From assembly GCA_963973455.1 (NCBI GenBank), contig CAXAZF010000001.1, positions 310,001 through 374,000 on the forward strand: a DNA stretch of 64,000 nucleotides, given 5' to 3'. This document shows, in pieces, positions 8,063-16,136 of the stretch. The translations under genes and the position numbers were made by a program. How positions within the stretch are numbered: position 1 is the stretch's first letter; each line of letters begins with the position of its first letter. The stretch is from Marixanthomonas sp002364245 (GTDB taxonomy: Bacteria; Bacteroidota; Bacteroidia; Flavobacteriales; Flavobacteriaceae). The notes under the pieces are model-generated. The model worked only from the letters and a program-made list of their open reading frames with translations, had not been told where the DNA came from and did no database searches.

Positions 8063-9901
8063 ATGAAAGTACTCGTAATACAACAAAAAATGATCGGTGA
8101 CGTGTTAACGTCCACCGTGCTATTTGAGGTATTGCGAAACCACTTTCCTAAAGCTGAACTACATTATTTGGTCAATACAAATACTATTCCCGTACTTGAG
8201 AATAATCCAGTAATTGATAAAATAATTCCATTTACTAATGAAGTGGAATCTTCAAAAAGTAAATTTAAAGACTTACGTGAACAGGTAAAGAATGAAGGAT
8301 ATGATGTAGTTATAGATACATACGCTAAAATAAGTAGTGCTTGGATCACTAAAAGCTCTGGGGCAAAATACCGTATTTCATATAAAAAATGGTATACCCA
8401 GTTTGCTTATACCCATACCTTTTCACGGCATACAATGTCATTAAACAAGGCAGGATTGGCCATTGAAAACAGGTTAATGTTGCTTTCCCCTATTATAAAG
8501 GAGGTTGAACAAAACTGTAAACCAAAAATCTATCTTACTGAAGATGAAATAAATACAGCGAAAGAAGTATTAGAGAAGTACAAAATAGATACTTCAAAAA
8601 AGCTGTTTATGGTCAGTGCTTTGGGAAGCAACGAGTTTAAAACCTATCCACTTCCTTTTATGGCAAAACTTCTGGATTATATAGTAAAGCAAACCAATGG
8701 ACAATTGCTTTTTAACTACATTCCAAGTCAAAAACCAGAAATAGAAAAACTATATAATTTATGTAGTCCAAACACACAACAACATATTTATTTAGAGCTA
8801 TACGGCAAAAGCCTTCGGGAATTTATGGCGCTTACGTATCACTGTGATGCCTTAATAGGAAATGAAGGCGGTGCCATAAACATGGCAAAAGCGCTGAATG
8901 TAAAAACGTTCTCTATATTCTGTCCTTGGATTAAAAAAGAAGCTTGGAATATTTTTGAAGACCGAAATAACCATGCTTCGGTACATTTATATGATTACAT
9001 AAGCTATAAGCCCCATTTTTCAAACAAAAAAGGAGCACGTTCTAAGGGTAAATTAAATTATGATCTTTTTAAGCCAGAACTCATTATTCCGAAACTGCAT
9101 GAGTTTTTAACCGGTGAAAATATCTATCCTGAAACAAAACGTTTTTCGGCAACAGTGATTACACTTAACGAAGAAATGAAAATCGCTAGATGTATCGAAT
9201 CACTACTTCCGGTGGCTGATGATATTGTGATTTTAGATTCTTTTAGCACAGATGCTACCGAAGCTATTTGCAAGCAATATCCTGTGCGTTTTATTCAGCA
9301 AAAATTTGAAGGGCATATTCAGCAGAAAAACTCTGCAATCGATGCTGCAAAATATGACAAGATTATTTCGCTTGATGCTGATGAGGCTTTAAGCAAAGAA
9401 CTGCAATCAGCCATTTTAAGGTTAAAAGACGACTGGAAAAAAGATGGTTATTTTGCAAAACGATTTAATAATTATTGTGGACAATGGATATACCATTCAG
9501 ACTGGTATCCAGATAGAAAACTTCGTGTTTTTGACCGAAATAAAGCTCGATGGGGTGGAATTAACCCGCACGATACCATACAAATGCAACCTGGCTCTAA
9601 AACCGGAAAGTTAAATGGTAGTATTTTACACTGGGTACATACAAGTTATGAAGAACACAGCCTGAAAGTACATAAGTTCTCTTCTATTGCAGCACGGGAA
9701 TATTACAAATTAGGTAGAAAATCAGGCATTTTTGATATTTTAGTAAAACCAACTTGGACCTTCTTTAAAGCTTATGTTTTACGTCTTGGTTTCTTAGACG
9801 GTTTCAACGGCTTAATAATTTGTACCTTTAGCGCCTACACTACTTTTTTAAAGTATTTAAAATTAAAACAACTCATTAAAAATAATCCTAACCATTCATG
9901 A
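8063..9901 (+). CDS. Glycosyltransferase fusion: GT9 (heptosyltransferase-like) plus GT2 (WaaE/KdtX-like)
   Basis: One 612-residue frame joins two enzymes. Residues 1 to about 345 are GT9 of the ADP-heptose:LPS heptosyltransferase type: GDVLTSTVLFEVLR near the N-terminus and GNEGGAINMAKALN near residue 266, the acceptor/nucleotide-sugar site. Residues about 358-600 are GT2 of the LPS-core WaaE/KdtX type: SATVITLNEEMKIARCIESL, DSFSTDATE, and the metal-binding SLDADE near 435-440. No signal peptide; a hydrophobic stretch near the C-terminus may touch the inner membrane. Likely adds two sugars to the LPS core. Ends in a 4-nt overlap with the next gene. Confidence 0.88.
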   Translation: MKVLVIQQKMIGDVLTSTVLFEVLRNHFPKAELHYLVNTNTIPVLENNPVIDKIIPFTNEVESSKSKFKDLREQVKNEGYDVVIDTYAKISSAWITKSSGAKYRISYKKWYTQFAYTHTFSRHTMSLNKAGLAIENRLMLLSPIIKEVEQNCKPKIYLTEDEINTAKEVLEKYKIDTSKKLFMVSALGSNEFKTYPLPFMAKLLDYIVKQTNGQLLFNYIPSQKPEIEKLYNLCSPNTQQHIYLELYGKSLREFMALTYHCDALIGNEGGAINMAKALNVKTFSIFCPWIKKEAWNIFEDRNNHASVHLYDYISYKPHFSNKKGARSKGKLNYDLFKPELIIPKLHEFLTGENIYPETKRFSATVITLNEEMKIARCIESLLPVADDIVILDSFSTDATEAICKQYPVRFIQQKFEGHIQQKNSAIDAAKYDKIISLDADEALSKELQSAILRLKDDWKKDGYFAKRFNNYCGQWIYHSDWYPDRKLRVFDRNKARWGGINPHDTIQMQPGSKTGKLNGSILHWVHTSYEEHSLKVHKFSSIAAREYYKLGRKSGIFDILVKPTWTFFKAYVLRLGFLDGFNGLIICTFSAYTTFLKYLKLKQLIKNNPNHS

Positions 9902-10578
9902 AAATTGTAATCCTTGCTGCCGGAATTGGCTCAAGATTGGGCAACCCCTTTCCAAAACCGCTTACACCACTAAAAAACGGAAAAAGCATCATGCAAATGA
10001 TGATCGAAAACATTGATAAGTACTTTTCAGAACATGACGTGTATGTTGTAGTAGGTTTTAAGAAAAACAGCATTATGGAAAACTTTCCTCAGTTGGCTTA
10101 TGTTTACAATCCATATTTTGACCAAACCAATACAGCAAAAAGTCTTGTGCGAGCATTAAAGAAGTGTAAAGGTGAAAGTGTCTTATGGTTTAATGGTGAT
10201 GTTGTTTTTGATGAAAAATTACTCGAAAATCTACAGCCACATATAGAAGACGACACCTCATTTGTTGCGGTAAACACCAATTTTGTTGGCGATGAAGAAG
10301 TAAAATATACTTTGAACAACGGCTTTATTGATCAACTTTCAAAAGAAGTGAAAAATGGTTTAGGCGAAGCGGTTGGTGTTAATTATATTTCGAAAAATGA
10401 TCTTTCAGAATACATTGAACGGCTAGAAGAATGTGATAACAATGATTATTTTGAACGCGGACTCGAACTGCTTATCGAAAAAGATAATGCAAAGGTAAAA
10501 GCCGTTGATATTTCAGCTTTTAACTGTATGGAAATCGATTTTCAAGAAGATTTGGATAACGTAAATAAATTTCTGTAA
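9898..10578 (+). CDS. LicC-like sugar/alditol-phosphate nucleotidyltransferase
   Basis: A 226-residue NTP transferase. The N-terminal signature LAAGIGSRLG..PFPKPL (6-22) binds the nucleotide; FNGDVVFD (98-105) and EID (212-214) supply the metal-binding acids. The YNPYFDQTNTAKSL segment (70-82) resembles the N..Y....N..SL stretch of phosphocholine cytidylyltransferases (LicC). The substrate is not fixed by sequence: CTP with phosphocholine, glycerol phosphate or another phosphate is plausible because the next gene is a CDP-alditol-type transferase 3 nt downstream. It overlaps the GT9-GT2 gene by 4 nt (ATGA). Confidence 0.82.
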   Translation: MKIVILAAGIGSRLGNPFPKPLTPLKNGKSIMQMMIENIDKYFSEHDVYVVVGFKKNSIMENFPQLAYVYNPYFDQTNTAKSLVRALKKCKGESVLWFNGDVVFDEKLLENLQPHIEDDTSFVAVNTNFVGDEEVKYTLNNGFIDQLSKEVKNGLGEAVGVNYISKNDLSEYIERLEECDNNDYFERGLELLIEKDNAKVKAVDISAFNCMEIDFQEDLDNVNKFL

Positions 10579-10581
10579 CCT

Positions 10582-11622
10582 ATGAAAGTGATTTTGTTCT
10601 GTCAAAATGCCTATGCTTTTGAAATTATGAAACCCATCAAACGGGTTTTACTAGAACGAGGTCATGAATATCTTTGGTTTATCACCCAAAAACTTTCAAC
10701 GCTTTTCCCGTTTGCTGACGAACCTGTAACACAAAGTATTGCTGAATTAGAAGCTTTTAAGAGCGATGCTATCATTGCCCCAGGAAATGAAGTTCCACAT
10801 TATTTACGAGGATTAAAAGTTCAAATTTTTCACGGGTTGGCGGGCGAAAAAAAAGGACATTTTCATATTCGGCATTATTTCGATTTGTATTTAACGCAAG
10901 GCCCTTATTTTACGAGAGGTTTCAACAAGCTAAAAGCACGTTTCAAAAATTTTGATGTGATAGAGACCGGTTGGTCCAAGCTTGATGCGTATGCACAAAA
11001 CAAAGAGGAAATTCTTTCAGAAAAAGAGAATTTGCTCAAAAATCACAATGCCAAGCACGTTTTATTATACGCCCCTACCTTCTCACCTTCTCTTACCTCT
11101 GCTGAAGTTTTAAAACCTGAAATTAAGCAATTAGCACAACACGGCGATTATATTATCAACATTAAGTTTCACGATTTAATGGACTCAAAATATATTGAAG
11201 CCTATAAAAACCTAGCTGCTAAATATGACACTGTATATTTTAAAGAAGGACGTGACATTATCAAGCAGTTTATAGTGGCAGATTTGCTAATTAGTGATAC
11301 ATCATCGGTTATTTATGAGTTTTTATTGCTTAATAAGCCCGTTATTACCTTCGGAAATATTAATGAAAATATACAATGGGACAATCTTACCGAAAAAGGT
11401 GAATTACCAAATGCTGTTTCAGAAAACCTTACAACTGACCCATTTGCTGAAAAACGCGCAAAAGTGATTGCTGAATACCACCCATACAACGACGGGAAAT
11501 CTTCAGAAAGAATGGTGAAAGCAATTGAACAGTATATTGAAAAACACGGAGTACCAGAAAAAAGAAAATTGTCTCTTTTCAGAAAGTATAAAATCAACAA
11601 GATTTTTGATAGAAAGTCGTAG
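10582..11622 (+). CDS. CDP-glycerol:poly(glycerophosphate) transferase-like protein
   Basis: A 346-residue protein that looks like the catalytic domain of the TagB/TagF (CDP-glycerol glycerophosphotransferase) family, with a GT-B-like fold. Typical landmarks: FHGLAGEKKGHF (about 89-100) matching the family's HG motif, ETGWSKLD (about 132-139), VLLYAPTFSPSL (about 157-168) and the diagnostic late block ISDTSSVIYEFLLLNKPVITF (about 238-258). Family members transfer glycerol-phosphate or ribitol-phosphate. Here it sits in an LPS-type cluster next to a LicC-like cytidylyltransferase, so it probably decorates a glycan with an alditol phosphate. The acceptor is unknown. Confidence 0.8.
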   Translation: MKVILFCQNAYAFEIMKPIKRVLLERGHEYLWFITQKLSTLFPFADEPVTQSIAELEAFKSDAIIAPGNEVPHYLRGLKVQIFHGLAGEKKGHFHIRHYFDLYLTQGPYFTRGFNKLKARFKNFDVIETGWSKLDAYAQNKEEILSEKENLLKNHNAKHVLLYAPTFSPSLTSAEVLKPEIKQLAQHGDYIINIKFHDLMDSKYIEAYKNLAAKYDTVYFKEGRDIIKQFIVADLLISDTSSVIYEFLLLNKPVITFGNINENIQWDNLTEKGELPNAVSENLTTDPFAEKRAKVIAEYHPYNDGKSSERMVKAIEQYIEKHGVPEKRKLSLFRKYKINKIFDRKS

Positions 11623-12375
11623 TTATTTCAGTTTCAACTTTTGCTTTAAGTGCTTTTTTCGGTAGAATTTTCTCTGAAATTTTGATGTTAAGCCCCACAT
11701 CAAATCAAAAACTTTATCATAGGATTTTCCAGTAATCTTTGTGTACTCATCACTCATAATTTCAACCATTTCTTTTTTTGAAGTAAGCCTAGAGTAGTTT
11801 TTGATTCGCTCTTCAAAAGATAAATTTTTAAAGTCCATTCTATTAAGATCAACTAGATAAAAATTAAACTGGTTTCCGTTCTTTTTAATTAACGTATTAC
11901 CAGGGGAATGGTCTTTAAACAGAATGTTATTTTCGTGAAGCTTATGAGTAAAAGCTGTAAACTCACGTAATATTTGTTCTCTATTAGGATAATCAGGATT
12001 TTCAATTAACGCTCTAAACGTGCAATCTGCTTCTAATTGTTGACTTATGTAATAACTCTTACCGAAAAACAAAGGATTGTTTTCTTCTAAGTAGGCAATT
12101 GGATAGGGTGTGCCTATTCCATGGTTAATTAAGTAAGTAGCATGTTCAAAAGAGCGAGCGGCTTTCGATTTTCTGAAAAAATTATATACCACTTTGTTTA
12201 TAAAGTTGGGTACTTTAAACGATTTTATGTTAATCTTCTCATCACCTAATTGAAAAATTTTAATAACATTTCGATCACCTCTACCTAGATTTTCACCTTC
12301 TTTATCAAAGGAATCAATCAGTTTTAATATTTCCTCTTTTTGAGGTTTGTATTTTTCAGAAAAAAACATCTTCAT
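11623..12375 (-). CDS. Kdo-kinase-like lipopolysaccharide kinase (InaA/WaaP family)
   Basis: About 250 residues with a compact protein-kinase-like fold. The catalytic loop is FKDHSPGNTL (Asp and Asn of the HxD...N motif), followed by LVDLNRMDF, whose Asp corresponds to the DFG Asp. The closest family is bacterial LPS core kinases, which phosphorylate Kdo or heptose; that is family knowledge plus context. I start at 12375, since the longer frame reaching 12411 runs through the TATCTTTG promoter at 12380-12387. The stop abuts the stop of the opposite-strand 10582-11622 gene. Confidence 0.78.
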   Translation of the reverse strand: MKMFFSEKYKPQKEEILKLIDSFDKEGENLGRGDRNVIKIFQLGDEKINIKSFKVPNFINKVVYNFFRKSKAARSFEHATYLINHGIGTPYPIAYLEENNPLFFGKSYYISQQLEADCTFRALIENPDYPNREQILREFTAFTHKLHENNILFKDHSPGNTLIKKNGNQFNFYLVDLNRMDFKNLSFEERIKNYSRLTSKKEMVEIMSDEYTKITGKSYDKVFDLMWGLTSKFQRKFYRKKHLKQKLKLK

Positions 12376-12379
12376 TTGC

Positions 12380-12387
12380 CAAAGATA
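12380..12387 (-). promoter_or_regulatory. -7 element 4 nt before the LPS kinase start
   Basis: TATCTTTG on the minus strand matches TAnnTTTG. It leaves four bases to the ATG at 12375, consistent with a leaderless transcript. Confidence 0.5.
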
Positions 12388-12431
12388 CAATTTGGTTGAT
12401 AAGAAAACCATAATTTATCTATCAGCTTGAT

Positions 12432-12463
12432 TTTGCCTCGCACGCATAATTCAAGTACCTTTG
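12432..12463 (+). promoter_or_regulatory. Strong Bacteroidetes promoter before the GT4 gene
   Basis: TTTG (12432-12435), 20 bases, then TACCTTTG (12456-12463) match the TTTG-N19/20-TAnnTTTG consensus fully. It ends 16 nt before the ATG at 12480 and is divergent from the kinase promoter. Confidence 0.75.
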
Positions 12464-12479
12464 GTATTCACAATTTTAT

Positions 12480-13550
12480 ATGAAATCTGTTTTTTTAGAA
12501 TCTCACAATATTAAAAACCTTTATTTTGGTTTTGGGCAATTTAACTATCATTTAATCACTGCCCTATCAAAATTAGAGCACCCAGATTACCGTATTACAT
12601 TGCACGGAAAAGACACAGATTGGCTTCGAAAAGAATTTGGTGATGCGTTTGATTATAAAAAAAGCTACTCTTTGCGTCGGTATGTTCCATTTAGGATTAG
12701 AAAAAAATATGATCTCTGGCACGCTCTCAACCAGAATATAAAAATTGAACCGTATCACGACATTCCGTATTTGTTAACGGTGCATAACATAACCCACATT
12801 AAAAACCCAGACAGTTATTTGCACGAGAAAGTACATCAACGGTTTCAACAAAAGCTGAATAGAAGTACTGCAATTACTTATATTTCAGAATTTGCCAAGC
12901 AATCTACGCATCAGTTTTTTAATGTTCCTAATGTTCCTGAATATGTTATTTACAACGGGAACCCTTTAACCAATACTAATTTACCGACTGATTATAAATC
13001 TGAATTTGTCCCTAAAAAACCGTTCTTGTTTTCCATTGGTCAAATAACGGCTCGTAAAAACTTTATTTCGTTAGTGAGGATGCTTTCAAAACTGAAAGAT
13101 TTACAGTTAGTAATAGGAGGAAAAAACACTACCGAAACAGCTAAAGAGTTAATGGAAGAAGCTGAAAAATTAGGTGTTAAAGACCGTGTTTTTCTAATCG
13201 GAAACATTTCAGAAGAACAAAAAAAATATTATTATGCCAACTGTGAAGCATTTGTATTCCCGTCATTACGAGAAGGTTTTGGTTTACCAGTAATTGAAGC
13301 TATGTTATTCGGCAAACCAGTATTTACTTCAAACAACACATCATTGCCCGAAATTGGTGGTGATCTCGCCTTTTATTGGGAGCATTACGAACCTGATTAT
13401 ATGGCTAGCGAGCTTGAAAAAGGATTGTGCCATTTTTCAGATAATAAAAATATGCTTCAACAAAAGTTGGTAGAGAGAGCAAAATCATTTAATTGGGATA
13501 CAGCTGCTAAGCAATACGCAAAAGTGTACCAATCTATTATTTCAAAATAA
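12480..13550 (+). CDS. Glycosyltransferase family 4 protein
   Basis: A 356-residue GT-B enzyme of the GT4 family. The N-terminal half holds a GT4-type acceptor domain (VHNITHIKNP near 101-110, TYISEFAKQST near 137). The C-terminal half has KPFLFSIGQITARKNF and the nucleotide-sugar motif FPSLREGFGLPVIEAMLFGKPV (near 259-280, with the E-x7-E pair EGFGLPVIE), then TSNNTSLPEIGGD. Sugar and acceptor are unknown. It has its own promoter and is followed at 4 nt by a pyruvyl transferase, so the two likely act on the same glycan. Confidence 0.9.
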   Translation: MKSVFLESHNIKNLYFGFGQFNYHLITALSKLEHPDYRITLHGKDTDWLRKEFGDAFDYKKSYSLRRYVPFRIRKKYDLWHALNQNIKIEPYHDIPYLLTVHNITHIKNPDSYLHEKVHQRFQQKLNRSTAITYISEFAKQSTHQFFNVPNVPEYVIYNGNPLTNTNLPTDYKSEFVPKKPFLFSIGQITARKNFISLVRMLSKLKDLQLVIGGKNTTETAKELMEEAEKLGVKDRVFLIGNISEEQKKYYYANCEAFVFPSLREGFGLPVIEAMLFGKPVFTSNNTSLPEIGGDLAFYWEHYEPDYMASELEKGLCHFSDNKNMLQQKLVERAKSFNWDTAAKQYAKVYQSIISK

Positions 13551-13554
13551 CACT

Positions 13555-14457
13555 ATGGTAATCAACAAACTAATTGCTTCGTTACAACGAAAAAAAACTC
13601 GTAGAAGAACCGTTAAGGCGATTCTTTCTAGAGAACAACACAACAACGATGTGGTGAATATTCATAGGTTAGACACCAAAAATATTGGTGATTATTACTG
13701 TGCGCCCCATCATTACTTCGAAAAATTAAAGGGGAAGCATTTAGATATTTTTGATTATAAAAGTCAAGATAAAAGTGTAACAGACAACTTTACAAAACAA
13801 ATTAGTGACAATGCTTTAATTATTGGTGGTGGTGGTTTATTGAACAGAGGTGGATTTAAGTTGCAAATGAACCTTTTTGAAAAACTAGCATCCCAATCTA
13901 AAAAAACCGTTTTATGGGGAGTTGGCCATAACGCAAAATCTCCTAAATATTATGGAAATATCACAAACTATAATATTGATGTTTCAAAATTTGGATTAGC
14001 CGGAACCCGTGATCTAACAATGCCCGGTGAATATGTTCCGTGTGTAAGTTGTCTACACGAGGTTTTTGACAAACCTTTTACTGAAACAGAAGAAGTAGGT
14101 GTTATTTTTCATAAAGATACTGTAAAAAAAGAACAAATAACCAATGCCTTTAGTGAACTACCGACAACCTCAAACACCACTAATTTAGAAGAGTTAATAT
14201 CATTTATCGGAAAATGTAACACTATAATTACGGATAGCTACCACGCTATGTATTGGACCATGCTATTAGGTAAAAAAGTAGCTGTAGTGCCTAACTCTTC
14301 AAAGTTTTATGATTTTAAATATAAACCCATATTTACAAATTTTAAAGATTGTCTTATAGATGTGAAAAAAGCCCATACGTATTCTGGCGTACTGGAAGAA
14401 TGTCGTGAAATCAATACTGAATTTTATAACAAAACAGCTAATTACCTTAATTTATAA
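13555..14457 (+). CDS. Polysaccharide pyruvyl transferase family protein
   Basis: A 300-residue protein of the PS_pyruv_trans family, which transfers pyruvate from phosphoenolpyruvate to a sugar as a ketal (for example CsaB, ExoV). Visible family marks are NIGDYYCAPHHYFEKL (about 43-58), IIGGGGLLNRGGF (about 89-101), WGVGHNA (about 120-126) and the late IITDSYHAMYWTMLLGKKV (about 223-241). No signal peptide, so it acts in the cytosol on a lipid-linked or nascent glycan. It pairs with the GT4 gene 4 nt upstream and precedes the Sua5 gene by 6 nt. Confidence 0.85.
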   Translation: MVINKLIASLQRKKTRRRTVKAILSREQHNNDVVNIHRLDTKNIGDYYCAPHHYFEKLKGKHLDIFDYKSQDKSVTDNFTKQISDNALIIGGGGLLNRGGFKLQMNLFEKLASQSKKTVLWGVGHNAKSPKYYGNITNYNIDVSKFGLAGTRDLTMPGEYVPCVSCLHEVFDKPFTETEEVGVIFHKDTVKKEQITNAFSELPTTSNTTNLEELISFIGKCNTIITDSYHAMYWTMLLGKKVAVVPNSSKFYDFKYKPIFTNFKDCLIDVKKAHTYSGVLEECREINTEFYNKTANYLNL

Positions 14458-14463
14458 ATTAAT

Positions 14464-15024
14464 ATGCGAGAAGAAATAAACAATGCTATAGCCGTTTTAA
14501 AACGTGGTGGGCTCATTCTCTACCCTACCGATACAGTTTGGGGAATTGGATGTGATGCTACCAATCCTGAAGCTATTGAAAAAGTTTTTAAACTGAAACA
14601 ACGCGATGAAAGTAAATCTCTAATCTGTTTGGTTCATGATTTTAAAATGCTGAATGAATTTGTAGAAGATGTACCAGAAGTAGCCTACGATATCTTAAAA
14701 TATGCTGCAAAACCTACGACAATAATCTACGACGACCCTATTAGAGTGGCTGAAAATTTAATAGCCGAGGACAATTCGTTGGCTATTCGCGTGGTGCAAG
14801 ATGATTTTTGTAAGCAACTAATCCGGAAATTCAGAAGGCCTATTGTGTCTACTTCAGCCAATATTAGTGGTGTTAAAACCCCGTTAAATTTTAAATCCAT
14901 TGCACCTGAGATTTTGGAGGGCGTTGACTATGTGGTAAATTTGCACAAGTCTAAAAGAATGCAACAACCATCAGCAATTATTAAATTAAAAAATGATGGA
15001 ACTGTAAAGGTTATTCGCAATTAA
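14464..15024 (+). CDS. tsaC: L-threonylcarbamoyladenylate synthase (Sua5/YciO/YrdC/YwlC family)
   Basis: First step of the universal tRNA t6A modification: threonine, bicarbonate and ATP give threonylcarbamoyl-AMP. The 186 residues carry GGLILYPTDTVWGIGCDA (about 15-32), KLKQRDESKSL (about 43-53) and SLAIRVV...RRPIVSTSANISG (about 101-138), the substrate pocket of the YrdC fold. There is no extra Sua5 C-terminal domain, so it is the short TsaC/YciO form. It follows the pyruvyl transferase gene by 6 nt and precedes an unrelated lipoprotein gene. Confidence 0.93.
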   Translation: MREEINNAIAVLKRGGLILYPTDTVWGIGCDATNPEAIEKVFKLKQRDESKSLICLVHDFKMLNEFVEDVPEVAYDILKYAAKPTTIIYDDPIRVAENLIAEDNSLAIRVVQDDFCKQLIRKFRRPIVSTSANISGVKTPLNFKSIAPEILEGVDYVVNLHKSKRMQQPSAIIKLKNDGTVKVIRN

Positions 15025-15029
15025 AAATT

Positions 15030-16094
15030 ATGAAACATTCAATTTACATTTTAGTATTATCCATACTTGTAATTTCTTGCAACCAATCTAAAACTGAAAA
15101 CCCAAATGGGACTTATTACGGCACTTTGCCATGCGCTGATTGCCCAGGGATAAATTATAAAATTACTTTTGAAACTGATTCAACGTATTTAGAAACAAAA
15201 TTTTATCAAGAAAGAAATGTCGATCCATTAAAAAGTTCAGGAAGTTTTACTGTTTCACAAAAAGGCATCATTACTCTTACAAATAAAGAAGATACTGAAG
15301 AAATGCGCCAGTTTATACTGAAAAACGATACCCTTCAAATGCTGGATATTTCAGGAAAACCAATACAGGGAGATTTATCTGAAATGTATCTACTTTCTAA
15401 TAAAAAGCCAGAGAACTTTATTATGAAAGCTAAAGAAAAAAATAAAGCAATAGGTTTTAAAGCTACAGGGAATGAACCCTTTTGGGATCTTGAAATAGAT
15501 TTTGTCAATAAAATAATGAAATTTAAGACCATGGAAGGCGACTCAATCCTCGCCCCTTTGTCCAAGCCTGTAAAGCCACAAGATATAGATGCAGTTTCTT
15601 ATCGTGCACAAACCGAAAGCGGTGCCTTGAATGTTATGATTATCAGAGATGAATGTAACGATAGCATGTCTGGTAAAAAATCGGGGCACAAAGTTCGTGT
15701 AAGTGTACAGATGGGTGATGGTGAAATGAAAGACTATAACGGTTGCGGAGATTACAAAGGTGATTACCGCCTTCATAACCTATGGGTATTAGAAAGTCTT
15801 GACGGGAAACAGATGGACAGCAAAACAAAAGCTCCAAACCTTGAATTCAACTTGGTCGAAAACAAAATGTACGGTTTTGGTGGTTGCAACCGTATTAACA
15901 GTACTATTGAAACTATAAATGATTCAATCGAAATAGGTACGGTTGTTTCCACAAAGATGGCTTGTCCAAATCTTGACACAGAAAAATTGTTTCTTGATGC
16001 CATTTCAGAAAAAACGCATAATTTTTCTTTTTCTGGAGGAAAGCTTATTTTAAAAAATGACAGTAATACCTTAATTTTCAAAAATGTAGACTAA
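15030..16094 (+). CDS. NlpE-like / META domain lipoprotein
   Basis: A 354-residue exported lipoprotein: the signal peptide ends in the lipobox VISC with Cys17 as the lipidated residue. Three modules follow. Residues about 26-120 match the copper-resistance NlpE N-terminal domain, with GTYYGTLPCADCPGI holding the CxxC pair Cys35/Cys38. Residues about 138-245 resemble the COG3650-type domain (FKATGNEPFWDLEI, with YNGCGD near its end). Residues about 250-354 are a META/HslJ domain (LWVLESLDGKQ, GFGGCNRINS). Probably an envelope-stress or metal-sensing surface protein; exact role unknown. Five antisense frames here are shadows. Confidence 0.85.
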   Translation: MKHSIYILVLSILVISCNQSKTENPNGTYYGTLPCADCPGINYKITFETDSTYLETKFYQERNVDPLKSSGSFTVSQKGIITLTNKEDTEEMRQFILKNDTLQMLDISGKPIQGDLSEMYLLSNKKPENFIMKAKEKNKAIGFKATGNEPFWDLEIDFVNKIMKFKTMEGDSILAPLSKPVKPQDIDAVSYRAQTESGALNVMIIRDECNDSMSGKKSGHKVRVSVQMGDGEMKDYNGCGDYKGDYRLHNLWVLESLDGKQMDSKTKAPNLEFNLVENKMYGFGGCNRINSTIETINDSIEIGTVVSTKMACPNLDTEKLFLDAISEKTHNFSFSGGKLILKNDSNTLIFKNVD

Positions 16095-16136
16095 ATATTA
16101 CCCTATAAAAGGTTTTATTTATAAGCTATTAAAGCT

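Noticed and set aside
15335..16081. Several antisense open frames of 60-100 codons inside the NlpE/META gene.
   Set aside because: They have no promoter, no family match and no start context; they look like shadows of the plus-strand frame.
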